A stretch of DNA of 64,000 bases, from assembly GCF_010499455.1 (NCBI RefSeq), contig NZ_JAAGOH010000006.1:1-64000 (forward strand), given 5' to 3'. Shown here one piece after another: positions 1 through 8,635 of the stretch; within the stretch, counting starts at the first letter, position 1, and every line of letters starts with the position of its first letter. The DNA is from Ideonella livida (GTDB taxonomy: Bacteria > Pseudomonadota > Gammaproteobacteria > Burkholderiales > Burkholderiaceae_C). The notes beneath the pieces are model-generated. The model did not search any database, was not told the origin of the DNA, and was given only the letters and a program-made list of their open reading frames with translations. A program made the translations under genes and the position numbers.

Positions 1-1230
1 GTGCCGGTACCCGCCGCGCGGACCCGCAAGACGGTGCATCAGCTGGCCGAGGAGGCCGCCGCCCGCCTGGCCGAACGTGCCGCACGCCAAGCCAGCGATG
101 CCGCCGCGCAGACCACCCGCCAGGTGGCCCGCGCCGTCGCCCCGCAGGCCAGCGCCGTCCCCGCGCCGGCCCCTGCGCCCACGTCCCGGCTGGGCACCGC
201 CCAGGCGCCGCGCCTGAACATCCGGCCCGAGCTGAGTTTTGACACCCTGGTCCCCGGCCGCGCCAACCAGATGGCCCGCACCGCTGCCCTGCACGTGGCC
301 GGTGCACCGGGCGTGACCTACAACCCGCTGTTCATTTACGGCGGGGTGGGCCTGGGCAAGACGCACCTGGTGCATGCTGTGGGCAATGCCCTGCTCAAGG
401 ACAACCCGCAGGCACGGGTGCTGTACCTGCACGCCGAGCAGTTCATCTCCGACGTGGTGAAGAACTACCAGCGCAAGACCTTTGACGAGCTCAAGGCCAA
501 GTACCACCAGCTGGACCTGCTGCTGATCGACGACGTGCAGTTCTTCGCGGGCAAGGAGCGCACCCAGGAGGAGTTCTTCAACGCCTTCGAGGCCCTGCTG
601 GCCAAGGGTGCACACATCATCATGACCAGCGACACCTACCCCAAGGGGCTGGTGGACATCGACCAGCGGCTGACCAGCCGCTTCGACTCGGGCCTGACCG
701 TGGCCATCGAGCCGCCCGAGCTGGAGATGCGGGTGGCCATCCTGCTGGCCAAGGCCCGCCAGGAAGGCGCGGGGCTGCCCGAGGATGTGGCGTTCTTCGT
801 GGCCAAGAACGTGCGCGCCAATGTGCGCGAGCTGGAGGGGGCACTGCGCAAGGTGCTGGCCTACGCCCGCTTCAGCCACAAGGAAATCACCATCGCCCTG
901 GCGCGCGAGGCGCTCAAGGACCTGCTGTCCATCCAGAACCGGCAGATCTCGGTGGAGAACATCCAGAAGACGGTGGCGGACTTCTACAAGATCAAGATCG
1001 CCGACATGTACAGCAAGAAGCGTCCGGCCAGCATCGCCCGCCCGCGCCAGATCGCCATGTACCTGGCCAAGGAGCTGACCCAGAAGAGCCTGCCGGAGAT
1101 CGGCGAGCTCTTCGGCGGCCGCGACCACACCACGGTGCTGCACGCGGTGCGCAAGATCGGTGGCGAGCGGCAGAAGGACACCGAGCTCAACCAGCAGTTG
1201 CATGTGCTGGAGCAGACGCTCAAGGGCTGA
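1..1230 (+). CDS. dnaA: Chromosomal replication initiator DnaA (5' end outside window)
   Basis: This is the ATPase that binds DnaA boxes and opens the replication origin. The 409 visible residues carry a low-complexity Ala/Pro linker (about 1-75), the AAA+ core with Walker A GGVGLGKT (114-121) and Walker B LLLIDDVQ (173-180), and the C-terminal DNA-binding domain with the DnaA signature [11 protein letters not shown] (372-382). The N-terminal oligomerisation/DnaB-loading domain is missing only because the window starts inside the gene; full proteins are about 450-520 residues, so the GTG at base 1 is probably not the real start. The gene normally found next, dnaN, lies 14 kb downstream. Confidence 0.97.
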   Translation: MPVPAARTRKTVHQLAEEAAARLAERAARQASDAAAQTTRQVARAVAPQASAVPAPAPAPTSRLGTAQAPRLNIRPELSFDTLVPGRANQMARTAALHVAGAPGVTYNPLFIYGGVGLGKTHLVHAVGNALLKDNPQARVLYLHAEQFISDVVKNYQRKTFDELKAKYHQLDLLLIDDVQFFAGKERTQEEFFNAFEALLAKGAHIIMTSDTYPKGLVDIDQRLTSRFDSGLTVAIEPPELEMRVAILLAKARQEGAGLPEDVAFFVAKNVRANVRELEGALRKVLAYARFSHKEITIALAREALKDLLSIQNRQISVENIQKTVADFYKIKIADMYSKKRPASIARPRQIAMYLAKELTQKSLPEIGELFGGRDHTTVLHAVRKIGGERQKDTELNQQLHVLEQTLKG

Positions 1231-1293
1231 TCTCGTCGCCCTCATTCAAGGCGCTTGAATGGTGAACCGGAGGACCGGCCACACACTGCCGAG

Positions 1294-1899
1294 ATGAGCA
1301 CTCCCATCCCCTCCTCCCGCGTTCCCGGCTACCCGGCCGATCCCCTGTTCACCGGCCGCTGGTCGCCCCGCGCCTTCACCGGCGAGGCGATCCCGCTGGA
1401 GACCTTGATGACCTGCTTCGAGGCGGCCCGCTGGGCCCCCTCGGCCATGAACCACCAGCCCTGGCGCTTTGTCTACGGCCTGCGCGGCACGCCCGCCTTC
1501 GACGCCATCCTGGCCGGCCTGATGCCGATGAACCAGGCCTGGGCGCGCAACGCCTCGGCCCTGGTGGTGATGCTGGCCAAGACCACGGCCACCGCCCCGG
1601 GTCAGACCGAGGCCAAACCCAATGCCTGGCATGCCTTTGACGCCGGTGCCGCCTGGGCCAGCTTCGCGTTTCAGGCCTACCAGCTGGGCTGGATGACACA
1701 CGGCATGGGCGGCTTTGTGGCCGACACCCTGCGCCCCAGCCTGGCGCTGCCGGAGGATGTGGCCATCCAGGCCGTGGTGGCCATTGGCAAGCAGGGCGAC
1801 AAGTCCCAGTTGCCCGAGGCCCTGCAAGCCCGCGAACAACCCAGCCCGCGCAAGCCGCTGTCCGAGCTGGTGGCCGAAGGCCGCTGGACGCTGGGCTGA
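1294..1899 (+). CDS. Nitroreductase family FMN oxidoreductase
   Basis: A 201-residue protein of the nitroreductase fold, expected to bind FMN and use NAD(P)H to reduce nitro or quinone-like compounds; the natural substrate cannot be read from sequence. Seen: the N-terminal RWSPRAF motif followed by ARWAPSAMNHQPWRF, which is the typical FMN-phosphate binding region, and the GxxTHGMGGF stretch in the second half. ATG at 1294 is preferred over an in-frame TTG at 1255, because homology-like sequence begins near the ATG and family members are about 190-220 residues. It follows dnaA by 63 bases and converges with the next gene, leaving only 16 bases between the stops. Confidence 0.85.
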   Translation: MSTPIPSSRVPGYPADPLFTGRWSPRAFTGEAIPLETLMTCFEAARWAPSAMNHQPWRFVYGLRGTPAFDAILAGLMPMNQAWARNASALVVMLAKTTATAPGQTEAKPNAWHAFDAGAAWASFAFQAYQLGWMTHGMGGFVADTLRPSLALPEDVAIQAVVAIGKQGDKSQLPEALQAREQPSPRKPLSELVAEGRWTLG

Positions 1900-1915
1900 A
1901 CCCGCGCCCGCAGGC

Positions 1916-2440
1916 CTAGACGCCTGTGGATAAGTCTGTGGCCAGGTTGCCGCCGAGGCCCAGTGGGGCCGTAGCGGCCACGGCCTGCCACTGGGCCGTC
2001 GTGAGTGAATGGGCCCGGCCAAAGCCCGCCACCAGGCGCACGCTGCGCACCTGCACGGCAAACAGGCCGAAATCCCCAAAGTTGAACAGGGGCGCCGCAT
2101 CGGGCAACCGCGCCAGGTAGTCCGCCTGGGCAGCCTCGGCCTCCTCACTGCCCGGCGCCAAGGGCCGGGCCTGCCCGCTGAAGGCCGCGCGCGGCAAGGC
2201 CAGCGGCGTGTCGGCCATGTCCGGCAGCCCCTGCACCAGCAACGACACCGCCGGCTGCGCCAGCATGTCGGCGGTGTGGGTGGCCAGCCGGCTCACATGC
2301 AGCAGCAGCTCGCCGCTGGCGGGCCGCCAGGCAAACGGCACCATGGAGCTGGCAGGCGCACCCTGGTGCAGGGTGGCCAGCGCCGCCACGGGCTGGCGCG
2401 CCAGCAACTGGCGCAGGGGAAGGGTCACGGCGTTGTCCAT
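1916..2440 (-). CDS. Pyridoxamine 5'-phosphate oxidase-like FMN-binding protein (HugZ-like)
   Basis: A 174-residue protein with the split beta-barrel of the PNPOx-like superfamily. It begins with a helix followed by ALATLHQGAPASSMVPFAW, the usual first strand pair, and continues with the LLLHVSRLATHTADM segment. The C-terminal GDFGLFAVQVRSVRLVAGFGRA stretch resembles the haem-utilisation (HugZ) branch, which would make it a haem-binding or haem-degrading protein, but the fit is by eye and a plain flavin reductase is possible. The last codons contain a perfect DnaA box including a TTA leucine codon, very unusual in this GC-rich genome (separate entry). Confidence 0.72.
   Translation of the reverse strand: MDNAVTLPLRQLLARQPVAALATLHQGAPASSMVPFAWRPASGELLLHVSRLATHTADMLAQPAVSLLVQGLPDMADTPLALPRAAFSGQARPLAPGSEEAEAAQADYLARLPDAAPLFNFGDFGLFAVQVRSVRLVAGFGRAHSLTTAQWQAVAATAPLGLGGNLATDLSTGV
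1925..1933 (-). promoter_or_regulatory. Perfect DnaA box inside the 3' end of a coding region
   Basis: The minus strand reads TTATCCACA, the strongest DnaA-box sequence. It falls in the Leu-Ser-Thr codons of the PNPOx-like gene and forces a TTA leucine codon, rare at this GC content. It lies about 700 bases after the dnaA stop codon. Whether it takes part in origin function or dnaA regulation cannot be told. Confidence 0.5.
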
Positions 2441-2492
2441 GGCGTCAGTCTAGGCGCCAGGTGGCGACGCGGCCGCGCCCAGCGGTGGCGTC

Positions 2493-3521
2493 TCAGCCTG
2501 CCGAAGTGCCCACCGTGAAGCGAGTCACCCGGCGCGGCCGCAAGTGGGCCACCTGGCCCGGGGCCAGCTTGAACTCGGCGCGCAGCGCCAGCCATTGGGC
2601 GCGGGGCAGTTCCACATCCACGGTGCTGCCGTCGTCATGGCGCTTGAACTCCAGGCGCGTGTTGGGACCCACCGTCAGGGTGTCGGCCAGCGTCACTGCC
2701 CAGGTGCCGTCGCCGGGCTGGGCCACGATGTCCAACTCGTGCGGGCGCACATAACTCACCTCTTCACCCGGCGCATGGTCGGCGCGGGCGTGAAACAGGT
2801 TCACATCGCCCAGGAACTTCAGCACGAAGGGTGTGGCCGGGTGGTCGTAGACCTCGTCGGGGCTGCCTTCTTGCTCGATGCGGCCCTCGTTCATCACCAC
2901 GATGCGGTCGGCCACTTCCATGGCTTCTTCCTGGTCGTGGGTGACGAAGACGCTGGTCACGTGCATCTCGTCGTGCAGGCGGCGCAGCCAGCGGCGCAGC
3001 TCTTTGCGCACCTTGGCGTCCAGCGCGCCAAAGGGCTCGTCCAGCAGCAGCACCTTGGGCTCCACCGCCAAGGCGCGGGCCAGGGCCACGCGCTGACGCT
3101 GACCGCCGGAGAGCTGGTGGGGGTAGCGGTCAGCCAGCCAATCCAGCTGCACCAGCTTGAGCAGCTCCGTCACCTTGGCCTTGATCTGCGCGTCGCTGGG
3201 GCGGGTCTCGCGTGGGCGCACCCGCAGGCCAAAAGCCACGTTCTCGAAGATGCTCATGTGGCCGAACAGCGCGTAGTGCTGGAACACAAAACCGACGTTG
3301 CGCTCCCGCACATGGGTGTGGGTGGCGTCTTCGCCGTGGAACAGCACGCTGCCGCTGTCGGGCTGCTCCAGACCGGCAATCATGCGCAGCAGTGTGGTCT
3401 TGCCCGAGCCCGAGGGGCCCAGCAGGGCCACCAGTTCGCCCGAGGGGATGGTGAGGTTGAGCTGGTTGCACACCGCCAGCGAGCCGTAGCGCTTGACCAG
3501 GTTGCGGACTTCGATGCTCAT
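2493..3521 (-). CDS. cysA: Sulfate/thiosulfate ABC transporter ATP-binding subunit CysA
   Basis: The ATPase that drives sulfate import at the inner face of the membrane. The 342-residue protein has Walker A GPSGSGKT (35-42), Q-loop at [11 protein letters not shown] signature LSGGQRQR (137-144), Walker B VLLLDEP (157-163) and the switch histidine in [10 protein letters not shown]-terminal TOBE-like beta domain (about 240-342) is typical of the CysA/PotA group. The start ATG at 3521 overlaps the cysW stop (ATGA), so translation is coupled; a much longer in-frame upstream extension has no homology and is not used. It is the last gene of cysT-cysW-cysA. Confidence 0.95.
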   Translation of the reverse strand: MSIEVRNLVKRYGSLAVCNQLNLTIPSGELVALLGPSGSGKTTLLRMIAGLEQPDSGSVLFHGEDATHTHVRERNVGFVFQHYALFGHMSIFENVAFGLRVRPRETRPSDAQIKAKVTELLKLVQLDWLADRYPHQLSGGQRQRVALARALAVEPKVLLLDEPFGALDAKVRKELRRWLRRLHDEMHVTSVFVTHDQEEAMEVADRIVVMNEGRIEQEGSPDEVYDHPATPFVLKFLGDVNLFHARADHAPGEEVSYVRPHELDIVAQPGDGTWAVTLADTLTVGPNTRLEFKRHDDGSTVDVELPRAQWLALRAEFKLAPGQVAHLRPRRVTRFTVGTSAG

Positions 3522-4405
3522 GCGGATTCCTTCTTCATGCGTTGCTCGACCAGGTACTTGAGCACCAGCGTCACCAGGGCCAGCCCGGCCAGCAGTGAGG
3601 CCACGGCGAAGGCCGCCGCAAACTGGTACTCGTTGTAGAGGATCTCGATGTGCAGCGGCAGCGTGTTGGTCTGGCCGCGGATGTGGCCCGAGACCACGCT
3701 GACGGCACCAAACTCGCCCATGGCGCGGGCGTTGCACAAGATCACGCCGTAGAGCAAGGCCCACTTCACGTTGGGCAGCGTGACGCGCCAGAAGGTCTGC
3801 CAGCCGCTGGCGCCCAGCACGCGGGCAGCCTCTTCCTGCTCCTGGCCTTGGGCCTGCATCAGCGGAATCAGCTCCCGGGCCACGAAGGGAAAGGTGACGA
3901 ACACCGTGGCCAGCACGATGCCCGGCACGGCGAAGACGATCTTCAGGTCGTGGTCACGCAGCCATTCACCCCACCAGCCTTGCAGGCCGAACACCAGCAT
4001 GTAGATCAGGCCGGCGATGACCGGGCTGACCGAGAACGGCAGGTCGATGAGCGTGAGCAGCACGTTCTTGCCGCGGAACTCGAACTTGGCGATGGCCCAG
4101 GCTGCCGCCACGCCAAACACCAGGTTCAAGGGCACGGCAATCAGCGCGGCGATGAAGGTGAGCTTCAGGGCGGAGAGCGCATCCTCCTCGACGATGGCCG
4201 CCAGGTACACCTGCCAGCCCTTTTTGAACGCCTCCACGAACACGGCAATCAGCGGTGTGAACAAGAACAGCGAGAGGAACAGCAGCGCCCCGGCGATCAG
4301 CAGCCGGCGCACCCACGCGGGCTCCTGCGTGGCGGCCAAGGCCGAGCGGGGCGCCACGCCGGCACGCGGCGCAGGAGCAGGCAAAGGAGCGGTGGTGGCA
4401 GTCAT
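3518..4405 (-). CDS. cysW: Sulfate ABC transporter permease CysW
   Basis: One of the two inner-membrane channel subunits for sulfate import. The 295 residues begin with a hydrophilic Ala/Pro-rich tail, then a transmembrane helix at about 34-55 and several more. The permease EAA loop that contacts CysA is visible as [15 protein letters not shown] near residue 195, followed by [20 protein letters not shown], characteristic of CysW. The stop overlaps the start of cysA by four bases, and the gene starts five bases after the cysT stop, so the three form one operon. Confidence 0.94.
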   Translation of the reverse strand: MTATTAPLPAPAPRAGVAPRSALAATQEPAWVRRLLIAGALLFLSLFLFTPLIAVFVEAFKKGWQVYLAAIVEEDALSALKLTFIAALIAVPLNLVFGVAAAWAIAKFEFRGKNVLLTLIDLPFSVSPVIAGLIYMLVFGLQGWWGEWLRDHDLKIVFAVPGIVLATVFVTFPFVARELIPLMQAQGQEQEEAARVLGASGWQTFWRVTLPNVKWALLYGVILCNARAMGEFGAVSVVSGHIRGQTNTLPLHIEILYNEYQFAAAFAVASLLAGLALVTLVLKYLVEQRMKKESA

Positions 4406-4409
4406 GGGG

Positions 4410-5234
4410 TCAACGCTTTCTGGCCCAGGCTTGGAGCAAATTGATGCTGAGAAGCAGCGTGAAGGCGATCACCAGCATCACGGTGGCGATGGCGGTGGCT
4501 CCGGCGTAGTCGTACTGCTCCAGCTTGGTGATGATGAGCAGCGGCGTGATCTCGCTGACCATGGGCATGTTGCCGGCGATGAAGATCACCGAGCCGTACT
4601 CGCCCAATGCCCGCGCAAAGGCCAGCGCAAAGCCGGTGAGCAGCGCCGGCAGCAGCGTGGGCAGGATCACCAGGCGGAAGGTTTGCCAGCGGCTGGCGCC
4701 GAGCGTCGCGGCGGCTTCCTCCAACTCCTTGTGCAGGTCTTCCAGGATGGGCTGCACCGTGCGCACCACAAAGGGCAGGCCGATGAAGGTGAGCGCCACG
4801 AACACGCCGATGGGCGTGAAAGCCACCTTGAACGGCAGCACCGAACCGATCCAGCCGTTCTGCGCGTACAGCGCCGTCAACGCGATGCCGGCCACCGCCG
4901 TGGGCAGGGCGAAAGGCAGGTCCACCAGCGCATCGACGATGCGCTTGAACGGAAAGGGGTAACGCACCAGCACCCAGGCCACCAGCAGGCCGAACACGCC
5001 ATTGAGCAGCGCGGCGGCCAGTGAGGCCCCAAAGGTGAGTCGGTAGCTGGCCACCACCCGCTCAGAGAACGCCGCAGCCACAAAACCCTCCCAGCTCAAC
5101 GTGAAGGTCTTGAGGAACACCGCGGAGAGCGGGATCAGCACGATCAGGCTCAGGTACAGCACGGCAAAACCCAGCGACAGGTCGAAGCCGGGCAGCACGG
5201 TGTGGCGTTTGAGCAGGGTTTTGGACAGCAGCAT
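4410..5234 (-). CDS. cysT: Sulfate ABC transporter permease CysT (CysU)
   Basis: The partner of CysW in the sulfate channel. It has 274 residues with about six transmembrane helices; it opens with a short cytoplasmic tail and helix [19 protein letters not shown], and contains the motif [17 protein letters not shown] typical of this family. The EAA loop reads [15 protein letters not shown], followed by [16 protein letters not shown]. It is the first gene of the surviving cysT-cysW-cysA block. In related bacteria a sulfate-binding protein gene usually sits directly upstream; here that gene lies 6 kb away on the same strand. Confidence 0.94.
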   Translation of the reverse strand: MLLSKTLLKRHTVLPGFDLSLGFAVLYLSLIVLIPLSAVFLKTFTLSWEGFVAAAFSERVVASYRLTFGASLAAALLNGVFGLLVAWVLVRYPFPFKRIVDALVDLPFALPTAVAGIALTALYAQNGWIGSVLPFKVAFTPIGVFVALTFIGLPFVVRTVQPILEDLHKELEEAAATLGASRWQTFRLVILPTLLPALLTGFALAFARALGEYGSVIFIAGNMPMVSEITPLLIITKLEQYDYAGATAIATVMLVIAFTLLLSINLLQAWARKR

Positions 5235-5307
5235 GGCGCCGGATGCTAGGCAGCGGCCCCCTGGTCACGAACGAAGCAAAACGCGCATGCTTATGCGCCG
5301 ATCAACG

Positions 5308-5333
5308 AAGAAGGGGCCCAACGGCCCCTTCTT
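5308..5333 (-). terminator. Rho-independent-type hairpin after the GH3 gene
   Basis: A perfect 11-bp inverted repeat (arm AAGAAGGGGCC, four-base loop CAAC) sits 25 bases past the stop of the GH3 gene, which is read leftwards. It should end that transcript before cysT; cysT initiation would have to lie between this hairpin and 5234. The A/T-rich outer ends of the arms let it act in either direction. Confidence 0.72.
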
Positions 5334-5357
5334 GTTGGCGTAGCCGGCTGGCGGCGC

Positions 5358-7577
5358 TCAATAGCTCAAACCAAAGCCATAGGGGTAGAGCGTGTCGGCC
5401 GCCGGGTAGCCGGGGGCGTCGGGTTGGTTGTCTTGCACCGCCTGCAGGGTTTTGGCCAAGGCGAATGGCAGCTTGCCCTGGGGCTTGAACTTGCCGGTGA
5501 GCACCTCCATCAGCGCCACGTCGCTGACCCCGAAGGTGGCCACGATGGCACCCGCGTTGCGCAGGCCGCTGGCCTCGTCCAGCACATAGGGCTGGCGGAA
5601 GTAGATGGCCAGCACGGTGTTCTTGGCGCCCACCTCGTTCATCACGGCCTGGATGTCAGACAAGGAAGGCGAGACCTTCCACGACTGGGCGGCGGCCATG
5701 GTGGTGAACGAGAGCTGGCCCGCTTCCCACGGGAAGGCGCCACCAAAGATCAGGCCGGCATCGTCCACGCAGGTCGGGTTCTGGGCGGCATGGGTCACGC
5801 ACGGGTCCTCGGCGCCCCACACCTGGCCGGTGCGCGGATTGAGGTAGGTCGGATCCGCCCCGGTGGTGGCGCCTTTGCTGCGGTAGGCTGCCGTCACCGA
5901 CACCGGGTTGGTGACCTGCACGCGGATCACCGCCACATCGTGGCCGGCCGCGCTGGGCCGGGTGCCGGGCGTGGTGGTGTTGCCATCGGTGACGGTGTAG
6001 CCATAAGCCTCCACATCGGTCTTGCCCATGCCCAGGGTGTAGACCTTCAGCCCGGTGGCCAGCGGCAAGCGGCGGGTGCTGCCTTCGGTGACGCTGTTTT
6101 GCAGCAGCACGATGGACTGTTTTTGCACCAGCTGGCCCTTGGCGCGGTGCGCGGCGCTGCCAATCACCGCGTCCACCTGCGTCACGTCCACATACGGGTT
6201 CTCGAACAGGCCGAGCTTGAACTGCTCGGTCAGCAGGCGGCCGGCGGCCTCGGTGATGCGCGCTTCGCTCAACAAGCCTGCGCCCACCAGGTCGGTGAGG
6301 GTCTGGTTGCTGCTGAAGCCCGAGAGCACGTCCACCCCGGCGTTGACGGCGGCCGCCACCCGCTGCGGCACGGTCTGGCCTTCCAGGCCCCAGGCGCGGT
6401 CGTTGATGATGCCGGTGTCGGAGTTCACATAGCCCTGGAAGCCGAGCTTGCCGCGCAGCAAGTCGGTGACGATCTGCTTGTTGAAGGCAAAACCGGTCTG
6501 GTCGTAGGTCACGCCTTCGTAGGTCACGCTGATGGGCACGCCGTAATAGGGCATGACCGAGGACACGCCCGCGTTGATGGCCGCCATGAAGGGCTTGAGG
6601 TGCTCGCCAAAGCGGCCGCCGGGGTAGACCTGCTGCTTGCCAAACGAATAGTGCGGGTCCAGGCCCTGCTCTTGCGGCCCGCCACCGGGGAAGTGCTTCA
6701 TGGTCAGGGCCACGGCGGTTTTGTCGCTCACCGGCCCACCCTGCAGGCCTTGCACCAGCGCGGTCATGATGCGGGCGTTCAGGTCGGCGTCTTCGGTGAA
6801 GGTTTCGGAGACGCGGTACCAGCGCGGCTCGGTGGCCAGGTCGGCCATGTAGGCATAAGCGCCACGCAGGCCCACGGCACGCCACTCGGCCGCCATCACC
6901 TCGGTCAGGGCCTGCACGGGCGCCATGTCCCCCGTGCCCAGGGCGGCCGCCGCCATGCCCGCCTCCCGAGGAAATTCGGTGAACGCCCCGGCCGCGGCCG
7001 AGATGCCAAAGCGCGGGTCGTTGTTGTAGTGGTTGCGGGCGTTGTCCTTGAACAGCACCGGAATGCCCAGCGGCTCAGCCTCCGCCAGGGCCTGCACGGC
7101 GTTGGCAAAACCCGCCAACTGCGCGGGCGTGACGGTGAAACCGCTCCGCCCTGCCGAGCCACTGCAGTCACTGGCCGTGGCGTTGGCCGCGTTGCGCAGG
7201 ATGAAGCGGCGCATCTGCTGGGTTTGCACAAAGTTCGCAGCGCTGGTGCCGTCGGTGGCCCCGGCACAGCCGGCGTTCAGGGTGTCGATCAACATCAGCC
7301 CGGCTTTTTGCTGCAGGCTCATGCGCGCCAGCAGGTCAGCCACACGGGCCTGGGCCGACAAGCGCCAGTCCTCATACGGGTCGAGCTGGCCGTTGCCATT
7401 GGCATCGCGGAAATGGTGGCCGTCTCGGCTGATCACAGCTTTGCTGCGCACGCCCAGCGTAGGCTGTGTCAAAGGGGCGTCGCTGTTGCTGCCCAAGCAG
7501 CCCGCCAGCGCCAGGGCCGACAGGCCCAGCACGCCGGCGCCAGCAGCCGCACCCAGGCGCGGATGGGGGGTGGTCAT
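5358..7577 (-). CDS. Secreted glycoside hydrolase family 3 lipoprotein (beta-glucosidase-like)
   Basis: A 739-residue exo-acting beta-glycosidase, probably anchored in the cell envelope. The signal peptide ends in a lipobox LALAGC with lipidation at Cys27. The GH3 N-terminal domain includes KHFPGGG (from Lys294) and the nucleophile region YVNSDTGII, with Asp387 as the expected catalytic residue; the second alpha/beta domain follows, and the chain ends in YPYGFGLSY, as many GH3 enzymes do. ATG at 7577 is backed by a GGAGAC ribosome-binding site; a 23-residue upstream extension is rejected. It is transcribed divergently from a LysR regulator, which may control it. The sugar specificity (glucose, xylose or other) is unknown. 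Confidence 0.9.
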   Translation of the reverse strand: MTTPHPRLGAAAGAGVLGLSALALAGCLGSNSDAPLTQPTLGVRSKAVISRDGHHFRDANGNGQLDPYEDWRLSAQARVADLLARMSLQQKAGLMLIDTLNAGCAGATDGTSAANFVQTQQMRRFILRNAANATASDCSGSAGRSGFTVTPAQLAGFANAVQALAEAEPLGIPVLFKDNARNHYNNDPRFGISAAAGAFTEFPREAGMAAAALGTGDMAPVQALTEVMAAEWRAVGLRGAYAYMADLATEPRWYRVSETFTEDADLNARIMTALVQGLQGGPVSDKTAVALTMKHFPGGGPQEQGLDPHYSFGKQQVYPGGRFGEHLKPFMAAINAGVSSVMPYYGVPISVTYEGVTYDQTGFAFNKQIVTDLLRGKLGFQGYVNSDTGIINDRAWGLEGQTVPQRVAAAVNAGVDVLSGFSSNQTLTDLVGAGLLSEARITEAAGRLLTEQFKLGLFENPYVDVTQVDAVIGSAAHRAKGQLVQKQSIVLLQNSVTEGSTRRLPLATGLKVYTLGMGKTDVEAYGYTVTDGNTTTPGTRPSAAGHDVAVIRVQVTNPVSVTAAYRSKGATTGADPTYLNPRTGQVWGAEDPCVTHAAQNPTCVDDAGLIFGGAFPWEAGQLSFTTMAAAQSWKVSPSLSDIQAVMNEVGAKNTVLAIYFRQPYVLDEASGLRNAGAIVATFGVSDVALMEVLTGKFKPQGKLPFALAKTLQAVQDNQPDAPGYPAADTLYPYGFGLSY

Positions 7578-7699
7578 GGTGTTTGTCTCCTCGTTGCGGC
7601 CTCGACCGGGCCGTGACACGGGCAGTCTGCAGACGATAGTCACCAAAATCCAATGCTTGTTTTCCGGCCACTTGATACCTTTTCCGTAAGATGTGGCAC

Positions 7700-8635
7700 A
7701 TGGACTTGCGCCAACTCACCTACTTCATGGCCGTGGCCGACACCCAGCACCTGGGGCGGGCGGCCGAGAAACTGCACCTGTCGCAACCGCCGCTGACCCG
7801 GCAGATTCAGCAGCTGGAAGCCGAGCTGGGCGTGCAGCTGTTCAAGCGCACCCCACGCGGCATGAGCCTGACGGCGGCCGGCGAGGCCCTGGCGCACGAC
7901 GCCCGCAACATCCACAGCCTGGTGGCCCAGGCCGCCGAACGGGCCCAACGGGCGGGCCAGGGCCAGGTGGGCCGGCTGGACGTGGGCGTGTATGGCTCAG
8001 CCGTGTTTGGCGTGGTGCCCCAGGTGCTGCAGGCCTTTGCCCAACGCCACCCCGAGGTGGAGCTGGTGCTGCACCACGCCCAAACCCCGCTGCAGCTGCC
8101 AGCGCTGCGCCAAGGCCGGGTGCAACTGGTGTTTGAGCGCCTGCTGCCCGAGGTAGACGAGATTGCCGTGGTGCCCGTGGCCCGCGAGCCCGTGCTGCTG
8201 GGTCTGGCGGCTCACCACCCGCTGTCCGCCCAGGCCGAGGTGGACGTGGCCGAGCTGCGCGACGAAACGCTCATCGTGGGCTCCTCGCCCGCCATCACCG
8301 CCATGACGCTGCAACTGTGCCGCGCCCACGGCTTTGTGCCCCGGCTGAGCACGCCCAGCAGCGACATCGTCACCGCCACCGTGCTGGCCGCCACCGGCGC
8401 GGGGGTGACGCTGGTGCCGGGCTCGATGACCCAGGTGCAGATCCCGGGCATTGCCTACCGCCGCCTGCGCACGCTGCAGCCGGTGTCCATGGACCTGCAC
8501 TGCTTCTACCTGCGCGACAACGACTCGCCGCTGCTGGCCGCGATGCTGCAGACCGTGCGGGAGTTCCGTGCGGGGCAAGCGTCCTGGTCCTTGTCCGACG
8601 GCGCCATGCCGCCCGGCACCGACAATGGCGCATGA
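7700..8635 (+). CDS. LysR-type transcriptional regulator
   Basis: A 311-residue regulator. It opens with MDLRQLTYFMAVADTQHLGRA, the standard LysR winged helix-turn-helix start, with recognition region LHLSQPPLTRQIQQLEAELG. The remainder is the periplasmic-binding-protein-like effector domain (about 90-300). ATG 7700 fits the family start; an in-frame ATG three codons earlier is possible. It is divergent from the GH3 lipoprotein across about 120 bases, the classic arrangement of a LysR regulator and its target. Its stop overlaps the start of the DEAD-box helicase gene (ATGA), an unusual coupling of a sugar-hydrolase regulator to ribosome biogenesis. The ligand is unknown. Confidence 0.9.
   Translation: MDLRQLTYFMAVADTQHLGRAAEKLHLSQPPLTRQIQQLEAELGVQLFKRTPRGMSLTAAGEALAHDARNIHSLVAQAAERAQRAGQGQVGRLDVGVYGSAVFGVVPQVLQAFAQRHPEVELVLHHAQTPLQLPALRQGRVQLVFERLLPEVDEIAVVPVAREPVLLGLAAHHPLSAQAEVDVAELRDETLIVGSSPAITAMTLQLCRAHGFVPRLSTPSSDIVTATVLAATGAGVTLVPGSMTQVQIPGIAYRRLRTLQPVSMDLHCFYLRDNDSPLLAAMLQTVREFRAGQASWSLSDGAMPPGTDNGA

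Noticed and set aside
5424-7616. 730-residue frame antisense to the GH3 gene
   Set aside because: No signal, no motifs; the GH3 gene has a lipobox, ribosome-binding site and catalytic residues.
8317-8631. Upstream extension of the DbpA frame (about 105 residues)
   Set aside because: It overlaps the LysR gene in another frame and DbpA proteins begin near the ATG at 8632.
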